Shown: positions 16,349 to 24,880 of the stretch, piece after piece
How the letters are laid out: each line of letters opens with the position of its first letter
Position numbering within the stretch: the stretch's first letter is position 1
From: JAFDVL01 sp031409955
GTDB lineage: Bacteria; Acidobacteriota; Blastocatellia; RBC074
NCBI GenBank assembly: GCA_031409955.1
Contig: JANNYF010000120.1
Coordinates: 1 to 64,000 of the forward strand
Direction of reading: 5' to 3'
Length of the DNA stretch: 64,000 nt
Made by a program: the position numbers and the translations under genes
The notes under the pieces: model-generated
Databases searched by the model: none
What the model was told of the DNA's origin: nothing
Seen by the model: the letters and a program-made list of their open reading frames with translations, nothing else

Positions 16349-17476
16349 ATGCATATTGGCATTGACGCCCATGCCATCGGCGCACAACAGGGTGGGAATG
16401 AAACCTACATTCGCAACCTGATTACGGCGCTGGCCGAGTTAGATCACGAAAATCAATATACGCTGTATTTGTCCGCTGCGCAGGCGGCTGAAATTTGGCG
16501 CAATCGCTATGCGAATTTTGACGTTCGTCTGTTGCCGCCGCCCACACCGCTGGTGCGCGTTCCATTGGCATTAGCACTGGAGCTACGCCGTCGCCCGGTA
16601 GACGTATTACACGTGCAATATACTGCGCCGCCATTTTGTCCTGCACCCATTGTCACCACGATTCATGATTTGGCGTTTGAGCATTTGCCCGAAACCTTCA
16701 CGCGGCGCGGCAAAGCGCAATTACGATTGACTGTGCGACGGACAGCGCGTCACGCCGCGCATATCCTGACCGTTTCAGAATTTTCACGCCAGGACATCAT
16801 CAACACATACCGCTTGCCCCCGGACAAAATCACCGTCACCCATAATGGTTGCGAAGCGCAATTCACGCCCCAGCCCGCTTCAGACCATGAAGCCGAAACG
16901 ATCAAACAAAAGTTTGGTATCGCACGTGATTACCTGCTGGCCGTGGGCAGTTTGCAGCCACGCAAAAATCTGATTCGTTTGCTCAAAGCTTATGCGATGT
17001 TGCGCACACAACAATCGGGCTTTCAACTTCAACTGGTCATTGTGGGCAGGCAGCTTTGGCTGTACAAAGAAGTTCTTCGTGAAATCAAGCAACAGAATTT
17101 TGCGGCAGACGTGATCGTCACGGGCTATGCCAGTGATGAAGATTTGCCTGCGCTCTACCGTTCGGCGGTCGCCTTGGTTTATCCTTCGCTCTTTGAAGGC
17201 TTCGGGTTGCCGCCACTCGAAGCCATGGCTTGCGGCACACCAGTGATTACGAGTAACTCTTCCAGTTTGCCCGAAGTCGTGGGGAACGCGGCGTTGCTGG
17301 TGAATCCATACAAAGAGGCCGACCTCGCGCAGGCAATGTGGAAACTCACTAACGATGCGACGTTGCGCGTTCAACTACGTCAGGCCGGAATCCAGCAGGC
17401 CAAGCAATTCACGTGGCACGCTGCCGCCGAAAAAACATTGGCGATTTATCGAGCGATTGCTCACCGACATCAGTGA
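16349..17476 (+). CDS. GT4-family glycosyltransferase
   Basis: A 375-residue GT-B fold retaining glycosyltransferase of family GT4. Seen are the N-terminal glycine-rich acceptor segment (IGAQQGGNETYIRNL), TTIHDLAFEH, VSEFSRQDI, the donor-domain entry LAVGSLQPRKNL, and the E-x7-E nucleotide-sugar motif EGFGLPPLEAMACGTPV. It is cytosolic or membrane-peripheral with no transmembrane segment. It probably transfers a sugar from an NDP donor during exopolysaccharide or glycoconjugate synthesis. Its stop overlaps a GTG start for the next gene, so the two are coupled. The larger exopolysaccharide locus lies 14 kb away. Confidence 0.92.
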   Translation: MHIGIDAHAIGAQQGGNETYIRNLITALAELDHENQYTLYLSAAQAAEIWRNRYANFDVRLLPPPTPLVRVPLALALELRRRPVDVLHVQYTAPPFCPAPIVTTIHDLAFEHLPETFTRRGKAQLRLTVRRTARHAAHILTVSEFSRQDIINTYRLPPDKITVTHNGCEAQFTPQPASDHEAETIKQKFGIARDYLLAVGSLQPRKNLIRLLKAYAMLRTQQSGFQLQLVIVGRQLWLYKEVLREIKQQNFAADVIVTGYASDEDLPALYRSAVALVYPSLFEGFGLPPLEAMACGTPVITSNSSSLPEVVGNAALLVNPYKEADLAQAMWKLTNDATLRVQLRQAGIQQAKQFTWHAAAEKTLAIYRAIAHRHQ

Positions 17477-18444
17477 TCGAACATCTCAAATCGAACATCT
17501 CAAATCTCAACCTCCCTTGTGACCTCTGTGGCTCAACTCAGGCAAGATTTGTCCTCACCACGCCGCGACTTGACGGCCCGCTAGTTTGTTGTGAAAGCTG
17601 TGGCTTATTTTATATCGTCATGCCAGAAGCGCCCGCAATAGACAAACCTGCCATGACCATCATTGCAGAGCCTGTGACCGCAACGCTGACTGAAAGCGAA
17701 CAGACCGCCGGAGAAATGGTTCGACTTGCATCGCGTGCGCGCGAACTTTCTTTGGTCGAACCAGCGGTGGAAGAGCGCGAGGGGAAATGGCGTGATGTGA
17801 CCTCGGCTGAACGCCTGGCAGATTTGCTACGCGTGACGGCAGGCGCAATCAAAGGTGGGCGGTTGTTGGAAATCGGATGTTCGACGGGAGAATTTCTGGC
17901 GGCAGCCAAAGCATCCTTCAAGGTCACAGGCGTCGAGGCAGACCAAGCCAGTTGCGCGGTGGCACAAGCGCGTGGACTGGACTGTTTCAATGGCACTCTG
18001 TTTGATGCCCGACTCCCGGCTTCGCACTTTGATCTAGTCACGCTCTACCACGTGATTGAGCATTTTCCGCATCCACAGCAAATACTCAAGGAAATCCACC
18101 GCATCCTCTGGCCGAAAGGATGGGTCGTGATCGAAACGCCGAACATCGCCAATGTTTGGTATAAGTTGCTCGGCGCGCGTTGGCGGCAATTCATTCCTGA
18201 CCACCGCTTCTTCTTCACCCCAGACACCATCAAGCGGAGCTGTCTCGACAATGGATTTGAAGTCGTAGCCATTGATTCGGTGCGCAAAGCGATGAGTCTG
18301 CGGCTCTTCATCAGTCGTTTGGGTCGTTACCATAAACCGACCTCGCAGCAATTAGCGCAATGGAGTGAACGGCTTCATTTGAGTGATCGCACTTTACAAC
18401 TGAACCTCGGCGATGTGATGCGGGTCTATGCGCGGCGAAAATAA
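17473..18444 (+). CDS. Class I SAM-dependent methyltransferase with N-terminal Cys4 motif
   Basis: With the GTG at 17473, whose GTGA overlaps the glycosyltransferase stop, the product is 323 residues. An ATG at 17413 would overlap the upstream gene by 64 bases. The N-terminus has a CDLCG...CCESCG zinc-ribbon-like pair. The Rossmann core follows: LLEIGCSTGEFLAAAK (SAM loop), VTGVEADQASCAVA (acidic residue for ribose), VTLYHVIEHFPHPQQ and WVVIETPN. Methyltransferases of this type with an N-terminal zinc ribbon often act on sugars or glycolipids, and its coupling to a glycosyltransferase supports a sugar-modifying role. The substrate is not identifiable. Confidence 0.88.
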   Translation: MIEHLKSNISNLNLPCDLCGSTQARFVLTTPRLDGPLVCCESCGLFYIVMPEAPAIDKPAMTIIAEPVTATLTESEQTAGEMVRLASRARELSLVEPAVEEREGKWRDVTSAERLADLLRVTAGAIKGGRLLEIGCSTGEFLAAAKASFKVTGVEADQASCAVAQARGLDCFNGTLFDARLPASHFDLVTLYHVIEHFPHPQQILKEIHRILWPKGWVVIETPNIANVWYKLLGARWRQFIPDHRFFFTPDTIKRSCLDNGFEVVAIDSVRKAMSLRLFISRLGRYHKPTSQQLAQWSERLHLSDRTLQLNLGDVMRVYARRK

Positions 18445-18794
18445 GGCTGCGCTTGCTTTTCAACATTTTCCAGCTTGACAGTTTTACTGGCCTGCGTTAA
18501 GTTCCGTCCGTAGTGGTTAAAAGCAATTTCGGCAGTTGTTTGTTAAGGTAGGTCCGGTATTCAAAGCAGTTGCTATCTCCCTTGCGGCTGCATTTCCCGT
18601 TAGCTCAAAGACAATCCAGATTTTGCGGCGGTCAGAGAGGTCGAGCTTTCGGGTTCACCGTACCCCTAAACAACTGTGCAGCCGCTGAACTAATAAGACC
18701 AACGCAGTCTAATAAAAAAAGCCCCTACCGGGATCCAATCGGAGGGATTAGATGGTCGTTAGTCAACTAACCGAAAAAGAGAGTGTGATTCGCC
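18445..18794. other. Intergenic region with a misplaced strong ribosome binding site
   Basis: No stable gene is visible. GGAGG at 18741-18745 precedes an ATG at 18752 that opens a 75-codon frame overlapping, in a different frame, the start of the next gene. Some C/G-rich pairing (CCCCTACCGGG) lies just upstream. I recognise no riboswitch class. Confidence 0.5.
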
Positions 18795-19457
18795 ATGGCA
18801 GCCCCGTATATATCCCATGTGCCTGTCCGCCGGGCACCTTCTTTCGTTCTTCAGCGCGTCTATTACGGCGTCCCATCTTGTGGGCCTTCGCTCCAGCATC
18901 ATCTGCTGTTGGCGTTGCGAGAGGTGTCGCCGCAGATGTACGCGCGGTTAGTCGCAGAAACTGGTTTGACAGTAGATAAAACCCAGACGTTAGTCGAACG
19001 GAATTCGATGATTAGCGCTGCTGGCTCAATGATGATCTTTCGCCTGATTGCCTCGGAGAAAATGTGGCGCGAGATTTTGCAGCGAGCCAGTGAATCCTTG
19101 CTGGCATCGCTTTATTATGACCTTCCGTTCTCGCTCAAATTCGCCCTGAACAATTTGCCGCGTCAATTACGGCTTCGCTTGGCGATGACGATTTTGGAGC
19201 GCAAGCTACCCCATATCGCCGGCAGTGGTGGTCGCTTAATCAACTACAACCGAAGAGGCAATCAGCTTTATATTCAAGTCAAGGATGGGCTGTTCGCCGA
19301 TTTGATGGAAACGCGGGCTGGAGCCAGAGAATTTTATAGCGCGGCCTTGCGTTGGATGTTCTGGCATTTTGCGCGGGTCAATTGCAACGTCACAGAAGTT
19401 CGCAGTCAATTGATCCTCGCTCACGAATGCTGGTACGCAGTGGAATGGGAAGTCTGA
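18795..19457 (+). CDS. Hypothetical protein (220 aa), distantly V4R/DUF2378-like
   Basis: A soluble 220-residue protein with no signal peptide. The C-terminal third (ETRAGAREFYSAALRWMFWH, then EVRSQLILAHECWYAVEW) has the helix-then-strand pattern and terminal cysteine/aromatic strand of 4-vinyl-reductase (V4R) or DUF2378-like small-molecule binding domains, but the resemblance is weak. The ATG at 18795 has only a GAGAG upstream. An in-frame TGA at 18786-18788 prevents any longer start, while the stronger ribosome binding site serves an overlapping frame at 18752. A frameshift at the 5' end or a coupled upstream reading frame is possible. Confidence 0.6.
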   Translation: MAAPYISHVPVRRAPSFVLQRVYYGVPSCGPSLQHHLLLALREVSPQMYARLVAETGLTVDKTQTLVERNSMISAAGSMMIFRLIASEKMWREILQRASESLLASLYYDLPFSLKFALNNLPRQLRLRLAMTILERKLPHIAGSGGRLINYNRRGNQLYIQVKDGLFADLMETRAGAREFYSAALRWMFWHFARVNCNVTEVRSQLILAHECWYAVEWEV

Positions 19458-19813
19458 ATTGCAATGCCAGACTGGATATTTTTCCCGCCGATAACAGTCG
19501 TCCCCCATCTCCTGTAACCTGTAACCCTGAACAGTGATTTGTGCCCGTCTCGGCTTTTAATGTATGCCGAGACAGCAGTCAGAACATCGTTGGTCAGTCA
19601 TCGCCGCCGCCGCCTGCCAAACAATCCACCCGGCTCAGCAACGCAACTCGCCAGCCAGCGTCTCGGTATTTTTTACGTTCGCTGCCAATTGCCGCAGCTT
19701 CCCTTTGCCAAGCGTGAAAAGTTATGTTAATTATTCCCGCTTAATTTGGGCGCGGGTTAGTTTCTCTATGTAGCTGCAAGCGCGATTTTTACGACTTTCG
19801 AGGTGCATCATAA
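19458..19813. other. Leader region of the first ATP synthase cluster
   Basis: Contains an 8-bp hairpin (GTCTCGGC at 19547-19554 with GCCGAGAC at 19566-19573) without a T-run, and a second weak one (CCCGC...GCGGG near 19737-19755). The atp promoter should lie here. I see no gene. Confidence 0.5.
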
Positions 19814-20293
19814 GTGATGAGTTTTGCTGTCCTCCTTCTGGCAGAAAATATCCTGGCGATTGATGGGTCTTTTCTTTTCGCCTTTATTTCCGTCCTCCTG
19901 CTAATCTTCATTCTTAACGCGACGCTGTTTCGCCCCATCAACAAAGTACTGGAAGACCGCGAGAAAATGAGCGGCGGGACTTCGCACGAGGCCAGAGATT
20001 TAATCAAAGAATACGATAAGAAAGTGATGTTGTACGAAGACGGCATCCGCAATGCGCGGCACGAAGCGTATCAATACGCCGAGGCGCAACGCCGTGAAGC
20101 GTTGGCGGATCGCCAGGATTTGATGGCCCAGGCCAAAGCTGAAGCGACCGCACAAATCGAAGCCGCCAAACAGGAGATCGGCAATCAAGCCGCAGACGCA
20201 CGCACTGGCCTTGAAAAAGAGGCGATGGCGATGGCCGCCAAGGTTTCGAGCAGCATCCTGCACCGCCCAGTCAATGCGCCGGAGGGAATCTAA
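19814..20293 (+). CDS. atpF': ATP synthase Fo subunit b'
   Basis: The 159-residue product (GTG at 19814 or ATG at 19817) has one N-terminal membrane helix (FAFISVLLLIFILNATLF) followed by the conserved FRPINKVLEDREK and a long charged helical stalk (EAYQYAEAQRREALADRQDL). It is the first of two b-type stator subunits here. The shorter, more divergent copy placed first matches the b' subunit of cyanobacteria, chloroplasts and other bacteria with heterodimeric stators. Together with b it links the Fo a-subunit to delta and alpha. It is five bases from the next gene. Confidence 0.88.
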   Translation: MMSFAVLLLAENILAIDGSFLFAFISVLLLIFILNATLFRPINKVLEDREKMSGGTSHEARDLIKEYDKKVMLYEDGIRNARHEAYQYAEAQRREALADRQDLMAQAKAEATAQIEAAKQEIGNQAADARTGLEKEAMAMAAKVSSSILHRPVNAPEGI

Positions 20294-20298
20294 TTCCA

Positions 20299-20811
20299 AT
20301 GATTACCACACCACTCTTCTCGCTAGCTGCTCCGCTCACATTCATCAACCCGTTAATCCCACGCACCGTCAACGCCATTATCTTTTTCGGCATTTTGTAC
20401 TTCCTCCTGCGCAAACCGACGCGCGTTTTTTTTGCCGAACGGTTCGCTCGCATTCGCTCCCTGCTTGAGCGCGCCGCGCAAGAAAAAGCCGAGGCGCAAG
20501 CCCGCATCAAAACGATTGACGAACGCCTCGCCCAATTGGATAGCGAGGCCGCCAAAATCAAAGAAACCTCGCGGCAGGAAGCAGCAGCGGAAAGCGAACG
20601 CCTGAAGGCACAAACCCAGGCGGAGATCGAAAAGATTCGCGACACAGCACGCCGTGAAATTGAAGCCGCCAAACAAACTGCGTTGGTCGAATTACGGCAA
20701 TACACGGCGGCAAACACGGTCGCATTGGCGGAGCAAATCATTCGCCGCGAATTGAATCCGGCAGATGACGCAGCCTTGCTGGAACGCGCCAGCAATGGAT
20801 TCAAGATGTAA
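20299..20811 (+). CDS. atpF: ATP synthase Fo subunit b
   Basis: A 170-residue stator subunit with a membrane helix at residues about 15-38 (NAIIFFGILYFLLRKPTRVFF) and a long alanine- and glutamate-rich coiled coil (AAQEKAEAQARIKTIDERLA to YTAANTVALAEQIIRREL). It forms a peripheral stalk heterodimer with the preceding b'. It is embedded between b' and delta with gaps of 5 and 15 bases, so it belongs to one transcript. Confidence 0.9.
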   Translation: MITTPLFSLAAPLTFINPLIPRTVNAIIFFGILYFLLRKPTRVFFAERFARIRSLLERAAQEKAEAQARIKTIDERLAQLDSEAAKIKETSRQEAAAESERLKAQTQAEIEKIRDTARREIEAAKQTALVELRQYTAANTVALAEQIIRRELNPADDAALLERASNGFKM

Positions 20812-20826
20812 TTTCCGACAACTTTT

Positions 20827-21369
20827 ATGAGCATTACAACCATTGCCAATCGTTACGCCAAAGCGTTAGCCGACGTCATTATGGATCGTGGGCAAACGCT
20901 GGCGGTGGCAGATGAAGTCAAAGCATTTACTCGGTTAGTCGAGGAAAACCCGGAACTCCGCGATGTCTTCGCCAGCCCCGTGATTGCCTTGGATCGCAAG
21001 AAAGCAGTGCTGAACGAAGTGCTGGCGCGGATGCAGTTCAAGCCAACGACGAATAACTTCCTGCAACTCCTCTTAACCAATCAGCGCTTGCACCACATTG
21101 ATGTTGTGCGGGCAAGTTTGATGAAGGAGTTGGACGAACGCGCAGGCGTGGTTTCGGCTGACGTCACGACGGCGCGCACGCTGGCAACAACTGAGCAGGA
21201 GCATTTGCTCAATCAACTGCAAACGGCAACGGGCAAGCGGGTGCGCGTCAATTTCAAAATTGATCCTGAAATTATCGGCGGGGTTGTGACCCGCGTCGGG
21301 AGCTTGATCTATGACGGCTCCATTAAGAATCAACTAGCACTTATGAAGCAGCAATTAGCGAAAGGATAA
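20827..21369 (+). CDS. atpH: ATP synthase F1 subunit delta
   Basis: A 180-residue OSCP/delta subunit. The N-terminal six-helix bundle begins ITTIANRYAKALADVI, and the C-terminal domain carries the family's closing pattern FKIDPEIIGGVVTRVGSLIYDGSIKNQLALMK (split here: KIDPEIIGG and DGSIKNQL). It joins the b/b' stalk to the top of the F1 alpha3beta3 head. A short near-palindrome separates it from atpA. Confidence 0.93.
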   Translation: MSITTIANRYAKALADVIMDRGQTLAVADEVKAFTRLVEENPELRDVFASPVIALDRKKAVLNEVLARMQFKPTTNNFLQLLLTNQRLHHIDVVRASLMKELDERAGVVSADVTTARTLATTEQEHLLNQLQTATGKRVRVNFKIDPEIIGGVVTRVGSLIYDGSIKNQLALMKQQLAKG

Positions 21370-21404
21370 TCTCAGATTTGGAATTTGAAATTTGAGATTC
21401 CTGC
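21370..21404. repeat. Imperfect AT-rich palindrome between atpH and atpA
   Basis: The stretch running from AATCTCAG to TTTGAGATT is a near-palindrome built from GAATTTGAAATTTGA units. Related sequence occurs just before 46860 and near 2380-2400. Confidence 0.7.
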
Positions 21405-21413
21405 GGAGCATTT

Positions 21414-22946
21414 ATGGCAAACGAAATCAAAGCGGACGAAATCAGTAAAATTATTCGACAGCAGATCGAAAACTTCGACACCAGCGTGACGGTGGCCGAA
21501 GTCGGGACGGTCATCAAAGTCGGGGACGGCATCGCCGAAATTCATGGCTTGGAAAAAGTCATGGCGGGCGAGTTGCTCGAATTTGAAGGCGGTGCAGCGG
21601 GACTCGCGCTCAACCTCGAAGAAGACAAAGTCGGTTCGGTGTTGCTCGGTGATTTCCAATCCATCAAAGAAGGCGCAATTGCCCGGCGCACCAAGCGCAT
21701 CATTTCTGTTCCGGCAGGCGAAGCGATGATCGGTCGTGTCGTCAACGCGCTCGGTCAACCATCGGATGGCAAAGGCCCAATCATCACCAATGATTATCAA
21801 CCGATTGAGCGCATCGCTCCCGGCATCGTGGATCGGCAACCCGTGAAAGAGTCAATGCCAACAGGGCTGAAAGCCATTGACTCAATGGTGCCGATTGGGC
21901 GCGGTCAGCGCGAACTCATCATTGGTGACCGCCAAACCGGCAAGACTGCCGTCGCGCTCGACACAATCATCAACCAAAAAGGCAAAGACGTCATCTGCGT
22001 GTACGTCGCCATCGGGCAAAAGAATTCGACGGTGGCGCAAGTCCGCGCGACGCTCGAAAAATACGGCGCGATGGATTACACGATCATCGTTTCGGCCTCG
22101 GCTTCTGATCCGGCGGCGATGCAATATCTTGCGCCATACGCGGGCTGCGCGATGGGCGAATACTTCATGGATCGCGGCAAAGCGGTGCTGTGCATTTACG
22201 ACGATTTGTCGAAGCACGCAGCGGCGTATCGTGAAATCTCGTTACTCCTGCGCCGCCCGCCGGGACGTGAAGCCTATCCGGGCGATGTGTTCTATTTGCA
22301 CTCGCGCTTGCTCGAACGCGCAGCAAAGTATAGTGACGAACGCGGCGGCGGATCGTTGACCGCATTGCCAATTATCGAAACGCAAGCGGGCGACATTTCC
22401 GCCTACATTCCGACGAACGTGATTTCGATTACGGACGGGCAAATTTTCCTGGAATCTGACCTCTTCAACTCCGGCATTCGTCCGGCGATCAACGTCGGCA
22501 ACTCCGTGAGCCGCGTCGGTGGCAACGCGCAGATCAAAGCGATGAAGCAGGTCGCCGGTACGTTGCGCCTGGATTTAGCGCAGTACCGCGAACTCGCCGC
22601 GTTTGCACAATTCGGCTCTGACCTTGACGCCGCGACGCAAAAGCAGTTAGCGCGTGGACAACGCCTGACCGAAATCCTGAAGCAGAATCAATACGTGCCG
22701 ATGGATGTCGAAAAACAAGTCGCGGCAATTTGGAGCGTTTCCAACGGCTATGCAGACGATGTTCCCGTCGGCGACATCGTTCGATTCGAAGCCGCCTTGT
22801 CCAGCTTCCTCGATAATCAAGGCACCGCGTTAGGCTTGGTGCGCGACAAGCGGCAGATTGATGAAGAAGCCAAAACTGCATTGCACAACGCGCTGAAAGA
22901 ATTCAAAGATCGCTACAACGCAGCAGCGAAATCAGCAGCCTCCTAG
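21414..22946 (+). CDS. atpA: ATP synthase F1 subunit alpha
   Basis: A 510-residue subunit of normal length with the three expected domains. The N-terminal beta-barrel includes VGDGIAEIHGLEKVMAGEL. The nucleotide domain has Walker A GDRQTGKTAVALD and the catalytic-site arginine region ISITDGQIFLESDLFNSGIRP (finger near NVGNSVSRVGG). The rest is a helical C-terminal domain. It forms the non-catalytic nucleotide sites of the F1 head. Gene order b'-b-delta-alpha-gamma is canonical up to this point. Confidence 0.97.
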   Translation: MANEIKADEISKIIRQQIENFDTSVTVAEVGTVIKVGDGIAEIHGLEKVMAGELLEFEGGAAGLALNLEEDKVGSVLLGDFQSIKEGAIARRTKRIISVPAGEAMIGRVVNALGQPSDGKGPIITNDYQPIERIAPGIVDRQPVKESMPTGLKAIDSMVPIGRGQRELIIGDRQTGKTAVALDTIINQKGKDVICVYVAIGQKNSTVAQVRATLEKYGAMDYTIIVSASASDPAAMQYLAPYAGCAMGEYFMDRGKAVLCIYDDLSKHAAAYREISLLLRRPPGREAYPGDVFYLHSRLLERAAKYSDERGGGSLTALPIIETQAGDISAYIPTNVISITDGQIFLESDLFNSGIRPAINVGNSVSRVGGNAQIKAMKQVAGTLRLDLAQYRELAAFAQFGSDLDAATQKQLARGQRLTEILKQNQYVPMDVEKQVAAIWSVSNGYADDVPVGDIVRFEAALSSFLDNQGTALGLVRDKRQIDEEAKTALHNALKEFKDRYNAAAKSAAS

Positions 22947-22949
22947 TCC

Positions 22950-23040
22950 AGAGAGTCTATAAAGTCTATCGAGTCCAGAGAGTCGTTCGAACCTCCAGAC
23001 TCTCCAGACTCTCCAGACTCTCCAGGCTCTCCAGACTTAC
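22950..23040. repeat. Dyad of AGTCTGGAG-type tandem units between atpA and atpG
   Basis: Left part has AGAGAGTCTATAAAGTCTAT-like units, and the right part has about five CTCCAGACT units. The right-hand units are complementary to the left ones and can fold back on them. No T-run follows, so it is more likely an mRNA stability or processing element than a terminator. Confidence 0.8.
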
Positions 23041-23046
23041 GAGTTT

Positions 23047-23934
23047 ATGCCTAATTTACAGGACATTCGGCGGCGCATTCGAGCCGTCAAAAACATGCGG
23101 CAGATCACGAAGGCGATGAAAATGGTCTCTGCCGCCAAATTGCGGCGTGCGCAGGAACGCGTCGTCGCGGCGCGTCCGTACACCATCAAGATGATGGAAG
23201 TGATGAGCGACCTTTCCAAACGTGCGCCGGAATTTCAGCATCCGCTGCTGGCGAATTCGCGCAAGCCCGTTGAAGGCCGTCAGGAGCGCGTCATCCTCGT
23301 TTTGGTCACAGCGGACAAAGGCTTGTGCGGCGGCTTCAATACAAACTTGAATCGTGCGGCAGCCCAATTTTTGCGCCGTCACACCGGGCAACACGTCGAG
23401 TTGATTTTGATTGGTCGCAAAGGTGCAGAGTATTTCAAACGCCGCGATGTCAACATTCGCCGCAACTATCTTGGCATCACAGGCACGGGCAAGGTCAACT
23501 TCGCCGATGCCCAGAAAATCGCGCACGAGTTGGTCGCCGATTTCACGTCCGAAGAAAACCCGGTAGACCAAATTTACCTGATCTACAACGAATTCAAATC
23601 CGCGTTATCGCAACGCCCCGTCGAAGAAACGATGCTGCCCATCGGTCGCATTCAGGACGATTCCGACCAAGAGCATCTGCTCGCATATTCCTACGAACAA
23701 TCGCCCGGAGAAACGTTCGGCACGCTCTTGCCCAAGTTGCTCGAGACGCAACTCTATCGCGCGTTGCTTGAATCCGTCGCCTCCGAACACGGCGCACGAA
23801 TGACCGCGATGGATTCTGCCTCCAAGAACGCCAACGAAGTCATTGATAAGTTGACGCTGAACATGAACCGTGTGCGCCAAGCCGCCATCACGCGCGAAAT
23901 CATCGAAGTCGTCAGTGGTGCAGCCGCCTTGTAG
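23047..23934 (+). CDS. atpG: ATP synthase F1 subunit gamma
   Basis: A 295-residue central rotor subunit. The N-terminal helix has the family start NLQDIRRRIRAVKNMRQITK followed by MKMVSAAKLRRAQ, the middle holds LVTADKGLCGGFNTNL, and the C-terminal helix shows ALLESVASEHGARMTAMDSA and NRVRQAAITREIIEVVSGA. All are canonical. In most bacteria beta and epsilon follow directly, but here they lie 19 kb away and the next gene is a VanZ-like membrane protein. Confidence 0.97.
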   Translation: MPNLQDIRRRIRAVKNMRQITKAMKMVSAAKLRRAQERVVAARPYTIKMMEVMSDLSKRAPEFQHPLLANSRKPVEGRQERVILVLVTADKGLCGGFNTNLNRAAAQFLRRHTGQHVELILIGRKGAEYFKRRDVNIRRNYLGITGTGKVNFADAQKIAHELVADFTSEENPVDQIYLIYNEFKSALSQRPVEETMLPIGRIQDDSDQEHLLAYSYEQSPGETFGTLLPKLLETQLYRALLESVASEHGARMTAMDSASKNANEVIDKLTLNMNRVRQAAITREIIEVVSGAAAL

Positions 23935-23935
23935 T

Positions 23936-24026
23936 CAAGAGAGTATGGAGGGTCTATAGAGTCTGGAGAGTCTTGTGATTTTCCAGACTCTCCGACTCTA
24001 TAGACTCTATAAACTCTCTAGACTTT
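23936..24026. repeat. Dyad of AGAGTCTATAG-type tandem units after atpG
   Basis: The left arm (about 23940-23974) and right arm (about 23985-24023) are complementary over roughly 30 bases with few mismatches, and both are built from GAGTCTATAGA / GAGTCTGGAG units. It is of the same kind as the dyad before atpG and may attenuate or protect the 3' end of the atp transcript. Confidence 0.8.
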
Positions 24027-24067
24027 TCCGTTCCCCCTTCCTCTCTCGCCCCCGCTTTGAAGTTGTT

Positions 24068-24559
24068 ATGAGTGAAAACATCAGCCGCTTACCAAACTCA
24101 TTACCATTTATGCGCAAGCTCTCTCAGTGGTTGCCGCCGTTTCTTTGGATGGCTGCGATCTTTGTGTTCTCGACCGATTTGTTTTCGTCAGGAAATACAG
24201 GCGGGATATTAGCCAAAATTGTTTTGTGGCTCGCCCCCACGATCAGCGATGAGGGGCTTCAAACAATTCATTTTTTAGTCCGCAAAGCGGGGCATTTCAC
24301 CGTCTATGCCGTGCTGGCGTTTTTGCTGATTCGTACATTTCGCGCAGTCTCAGACCAGCGCTGGCGCTGGCACTGGGCGTTGTATTCGTTCTTTATCGTG
24401 GGGATTTATGCGTTGCTAGACGAGTATCACCAATCGTTCACGACCAGCCGCACGGGTTCGATTTATGACAGCCTGATTGACTTGATGGGCGGAGCTTGTA
24501 TGTTGCTTGTGCTGTGGATGCTGAGTCTGCGTAAGCCAAAGATCACAGAATCTGTATGA
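24068..24559 (+). CDS. VanZ-like family membrane protein
   Basis: From the ATG at 24068 (163 residues) the protein has four predicted membrane helices and the VanZ-like pattern: LPPFLWMAAIFVFSTDLFS, then FLVRKAGHFTVYAVLAFLL with the conserved KxGHF, YALLDEYHQSFTTSRTGSIYD with the D-E-xHQ-F motif, and a final helix. An in-frame ATG at 23975 would start inside the repeat dyad and is less likely. VanZ itself gives low-level teicoplanin resistance; most relatives have no known role. It sits where atpD would be expected. Confidence 0.88.
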   Translation: MSENISRLPNSLPFMRKLSQWLPPFLWMAAIFVFSTDLFSSGNTGGILAKIVLWLAPTISDEGLQTIHFLVRKAGHFTVYAVLAFLLIRTFRAVSDQRWRWHWALYSFFIVGIYALLDEYHQSFTTSRTGSIYDSLIDLMGGACMLLVLWMLSLRKPKITESV

Positions 24560-24880
24560 GAAATATTTTTCTGTGCAGTTCTTTTATCTCAGCCTATAAT
24601 TCAGTTTCTGGTAACGCTGATGCCTCACGCAGAAGCATTCACTAACAAGCAGACAATCGTTTGTTGTCTCACATTACTGGCATCTTTCTCCTCGCTATTT
24701 TAGATGGCTGTCTGACCAAGTTAGAACCCAGCATTTTTCCCGATAGCCTTTATATCGTTAGGAGCAAAGTTCCTGTAGTGCCGATGTGCCACAGGTACGC
24801 CGACAATAGCGCGTCTTAACATTGCATTTGCTGTCGGTCGTTTCCTGTGGATTTGTCGAACCAGAAAGGGTGGAGATGTC
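24560..24880. other. Intergenic region
   Basis: TATAAT occurs at 24595-24600 without a good -35 element. A GGTGGAG ribosome binding site lies just before 24881. I see no gene or clear structured RNA. Confidence 0.45.

Noticed and set aside
18445..18794. Possible riboswitch upstream of the 220-aa gene
   Set aside because: No recognisable class-specific core could be folded by eye.
16243..24026. Tandem-unit dyads considered as insertion sequences or MITEs
   Set aside because: No target-site duplications, no shared sequence between sites and no transposase in the window.
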